Both the position numbers and the translations under genes were made by a program. 6,111 nucleotides of DNA from Halanaerobiaceae bacterium (GTDB lineage Bacteria > Bacillota > Halanaerobiia > Halanaerobiales > Halarsenatibacteraceae): contig PWHA01000271.1 of assembly GCA_003554685.1 (NCBI GenBank), positions 1 to 6,111 on the forward strand, given 5' to 3'. How positions within the stretch are numbered: position 1 is the stretch's first letter; each line of letters begins with the position of its first letter. Below, piece after piece: positions 5,200 to 6,111 of this stretch. The notes under the pieces are model-generated. The model was not told where the DNA came from and did not search any database. It was given only the letters and a program-made list of their open reading frames with translations.

Positions 5200-6111
5200 T
5201 TATAGATCTTTTGACATTACCCATTCAGACCTGGACTTTAAAAATTCGGCAAATTCCTCGCTGGCAAAGAGCGAACTCTGGGCACCAGGCCGGCTGACTG
5301 CTGCCGAACCATAATAAATACCTTCCCGAACAGCTTCTTCAGGCGCAAGCCCTTTATTTAAAGCCGCAGCAAAGGCGCCGGCTAAAGCATCACCAGCCGC
5401 TGTCGTATCAACAACTTCAATCTTTGGAGCAGCAAAGCTCCTGCTGCCTTCAGAATTTACCAGCAGCGCTCCTCTGCCACCCAGGGTAACAATAATATTC
5501 TTAACCCCGCCGGCCAGCAGCTTTTTGCAGCCCTCTTCGATCTCAGCTGAATCTGTCAGCCTTTCAAGCTCGGTCTCGTTCGGCAGGAGATAATCGACAT
5601 CAGCTAAAAGCTCAGCTGGCAGCTCCTGTGCGGGCGCGGGGTCTAAAATTACTGTCGTATCAGCCCCGGCTGCCAGCCTGGCAGCTTCAGCTACAGCCTC
5701 CAGGGGAATCTCAAGCTGGAGCAGTAAAATTTCAGCTTCCTGAATTTCTGCAGCCAGCGAGCGAATATTTTCCCTGTCAAGAGTACCATTGGCACCGGGA
5801 ATAATAATTATATGACTTTCGCCATCTTCAGTAACAAAGATGTGAGCTGTTCCTGTCTCGGTATCGGCAGTAATTAGTTTCAGCTCAACCCCCTGGCGTT
5901 CCAGATTATCCTTTAGAGATCGGCCAATATCATCATCGCCTCTGGCTCCAATAAATAGCGGCCTGGCACCTAAAAGACCGGCTGCTGCAGCCTGATTGGC
6001 ACCTTTGCCACCAGGATGTCGGGAAAAGCTTTTACCGGTTATTGTCTCACCAGGTTCAGGCAATCTCTTGCAATTAACAACAAAATCCATATTCATTGAT
6101 CCGATAATTAC
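5200..6111 (-). CDS. rbsK: Ribokinase RbsK (5' end beyond the window)
   Basis: This cytoplasmic PfkB-family kinase makes ribose-5-phosphate from ribose and ATP, trapping the imported sugar for the pentose phosphate pathway. The frame stays open to the right edge: upstream of the first internal ATG (6096) it reads VIIGS, completing the family N-terminal GSMNMD motif, so the true start lies a few codons outside. 303 residues are visible (E. coli 309). Numbered from that internal Met, landmarks are GGKGANQA (29-36, first PfkB signature), LDPAPA (151-156), PNETE (172-176), LGGRG (205-209, nucleotide side) and DTTAAGD (230-236) with catalytic D236. It is the first visible gene of the operon. It could be another PfkB sugar kinase, but AAGD and the rbsDACB neighbours make ribokinase very likely. 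Confidence 0.95.
   Translation of the reverse strand, partial: VIIGSMNMDFVVNCKRLPEPGETITGKSFSRHPGGKGANQAAAAGLLGARPLFIGARGDDDIGRSLKDNLERQGVELKLITADTETGTAHIFVTEDGESHIIIIPGANGTLDRENIRSLAAEIQEAEILLLQLEIPLEAVAEAARLAAGADTTVILDPAPAQELPAELLADVDYLLPNETELERLTDSAEIEEGCKKLLAGGVKNIIVTLGGRGALLVNSEGSRSFAAPKIEVVDTTAAGDALAGAFAAALNKGLAPEEAVREGIYYGSAAVSRPGAQSSLFASEEFAEFLKSRSEWVMSKDL

Overview
The window holds a nearly complete ribose uptake and activation operon on the minus strand (about 1338 to the right edge). It is followed by a coding-poor, visibly AT-rich stretch (1 to about 1337) full of short repeats. Read 5'->3' on the minus strand the order is rbsK (5' end cut off by the right edge), rbsD, rbsA, rbsC, rbsB, then a strong intrinsic terminator. 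This is the Bacillus subtilis order (rbsRKDACB), so an rbsR regulator and the operon promoter probably lie just beyond the right edge; neither is visible here.

The genes form one pathway. RbsB binds ribose outside the inner membrane. RbsC is the membrane permease and RbsA the double-domain ATPase that drives uptake. RbsD converts beta-pyranose ribose towards the furanose-yielding anomers, and RbsK phosphorylates ribose to ribose-5-phosphate. The genes are tightly coupled: rbsD/rbsA overlap in TAATG, rbsA/rbsC overlap in TAGTG with a GTG start, and the rbsK-rbsD and rbsC-rbsB gaps are 71 and 43 nt.

The likely host is a bacterium of the Firmicutes/Halanaerobiales type. The clues are the operon order, AT-rich flanks, an RbsB that is extremely acidic (hand count about 59 D+E against 13 K+R) while cytosolic RbsA is nearly balanced (about 75 against 67), and an RbsB signal peptide with no lipobox cysteine. 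The last point suits a cell with an outer membrane. Together they suggest a halophilic diderm Firmicute such as a Halanaerobium relative. This is inference from composition and motifs, not a database match.

The left 1.3 kb has no gene I can support. It contains a perfect 20-bp palindrome at the extreme left, pairs of 24-bp and about 30-bp repeats, a plus-strand terminator-like hairpin, an adjacent pair of 22-bp repeats, three 10-bp helically phased repeats, and a five-unit 23-bp tandem array just past the rbs terminator. The clustered short repeats resemble the multiply repeated ends of insertion sequences and may be scars of decayed elements. I see no convincing new biological system; the points most worth checking are the repeat arrays, the missing RbsB lipobox and the hairpin at the rbsC-rbsB junction.
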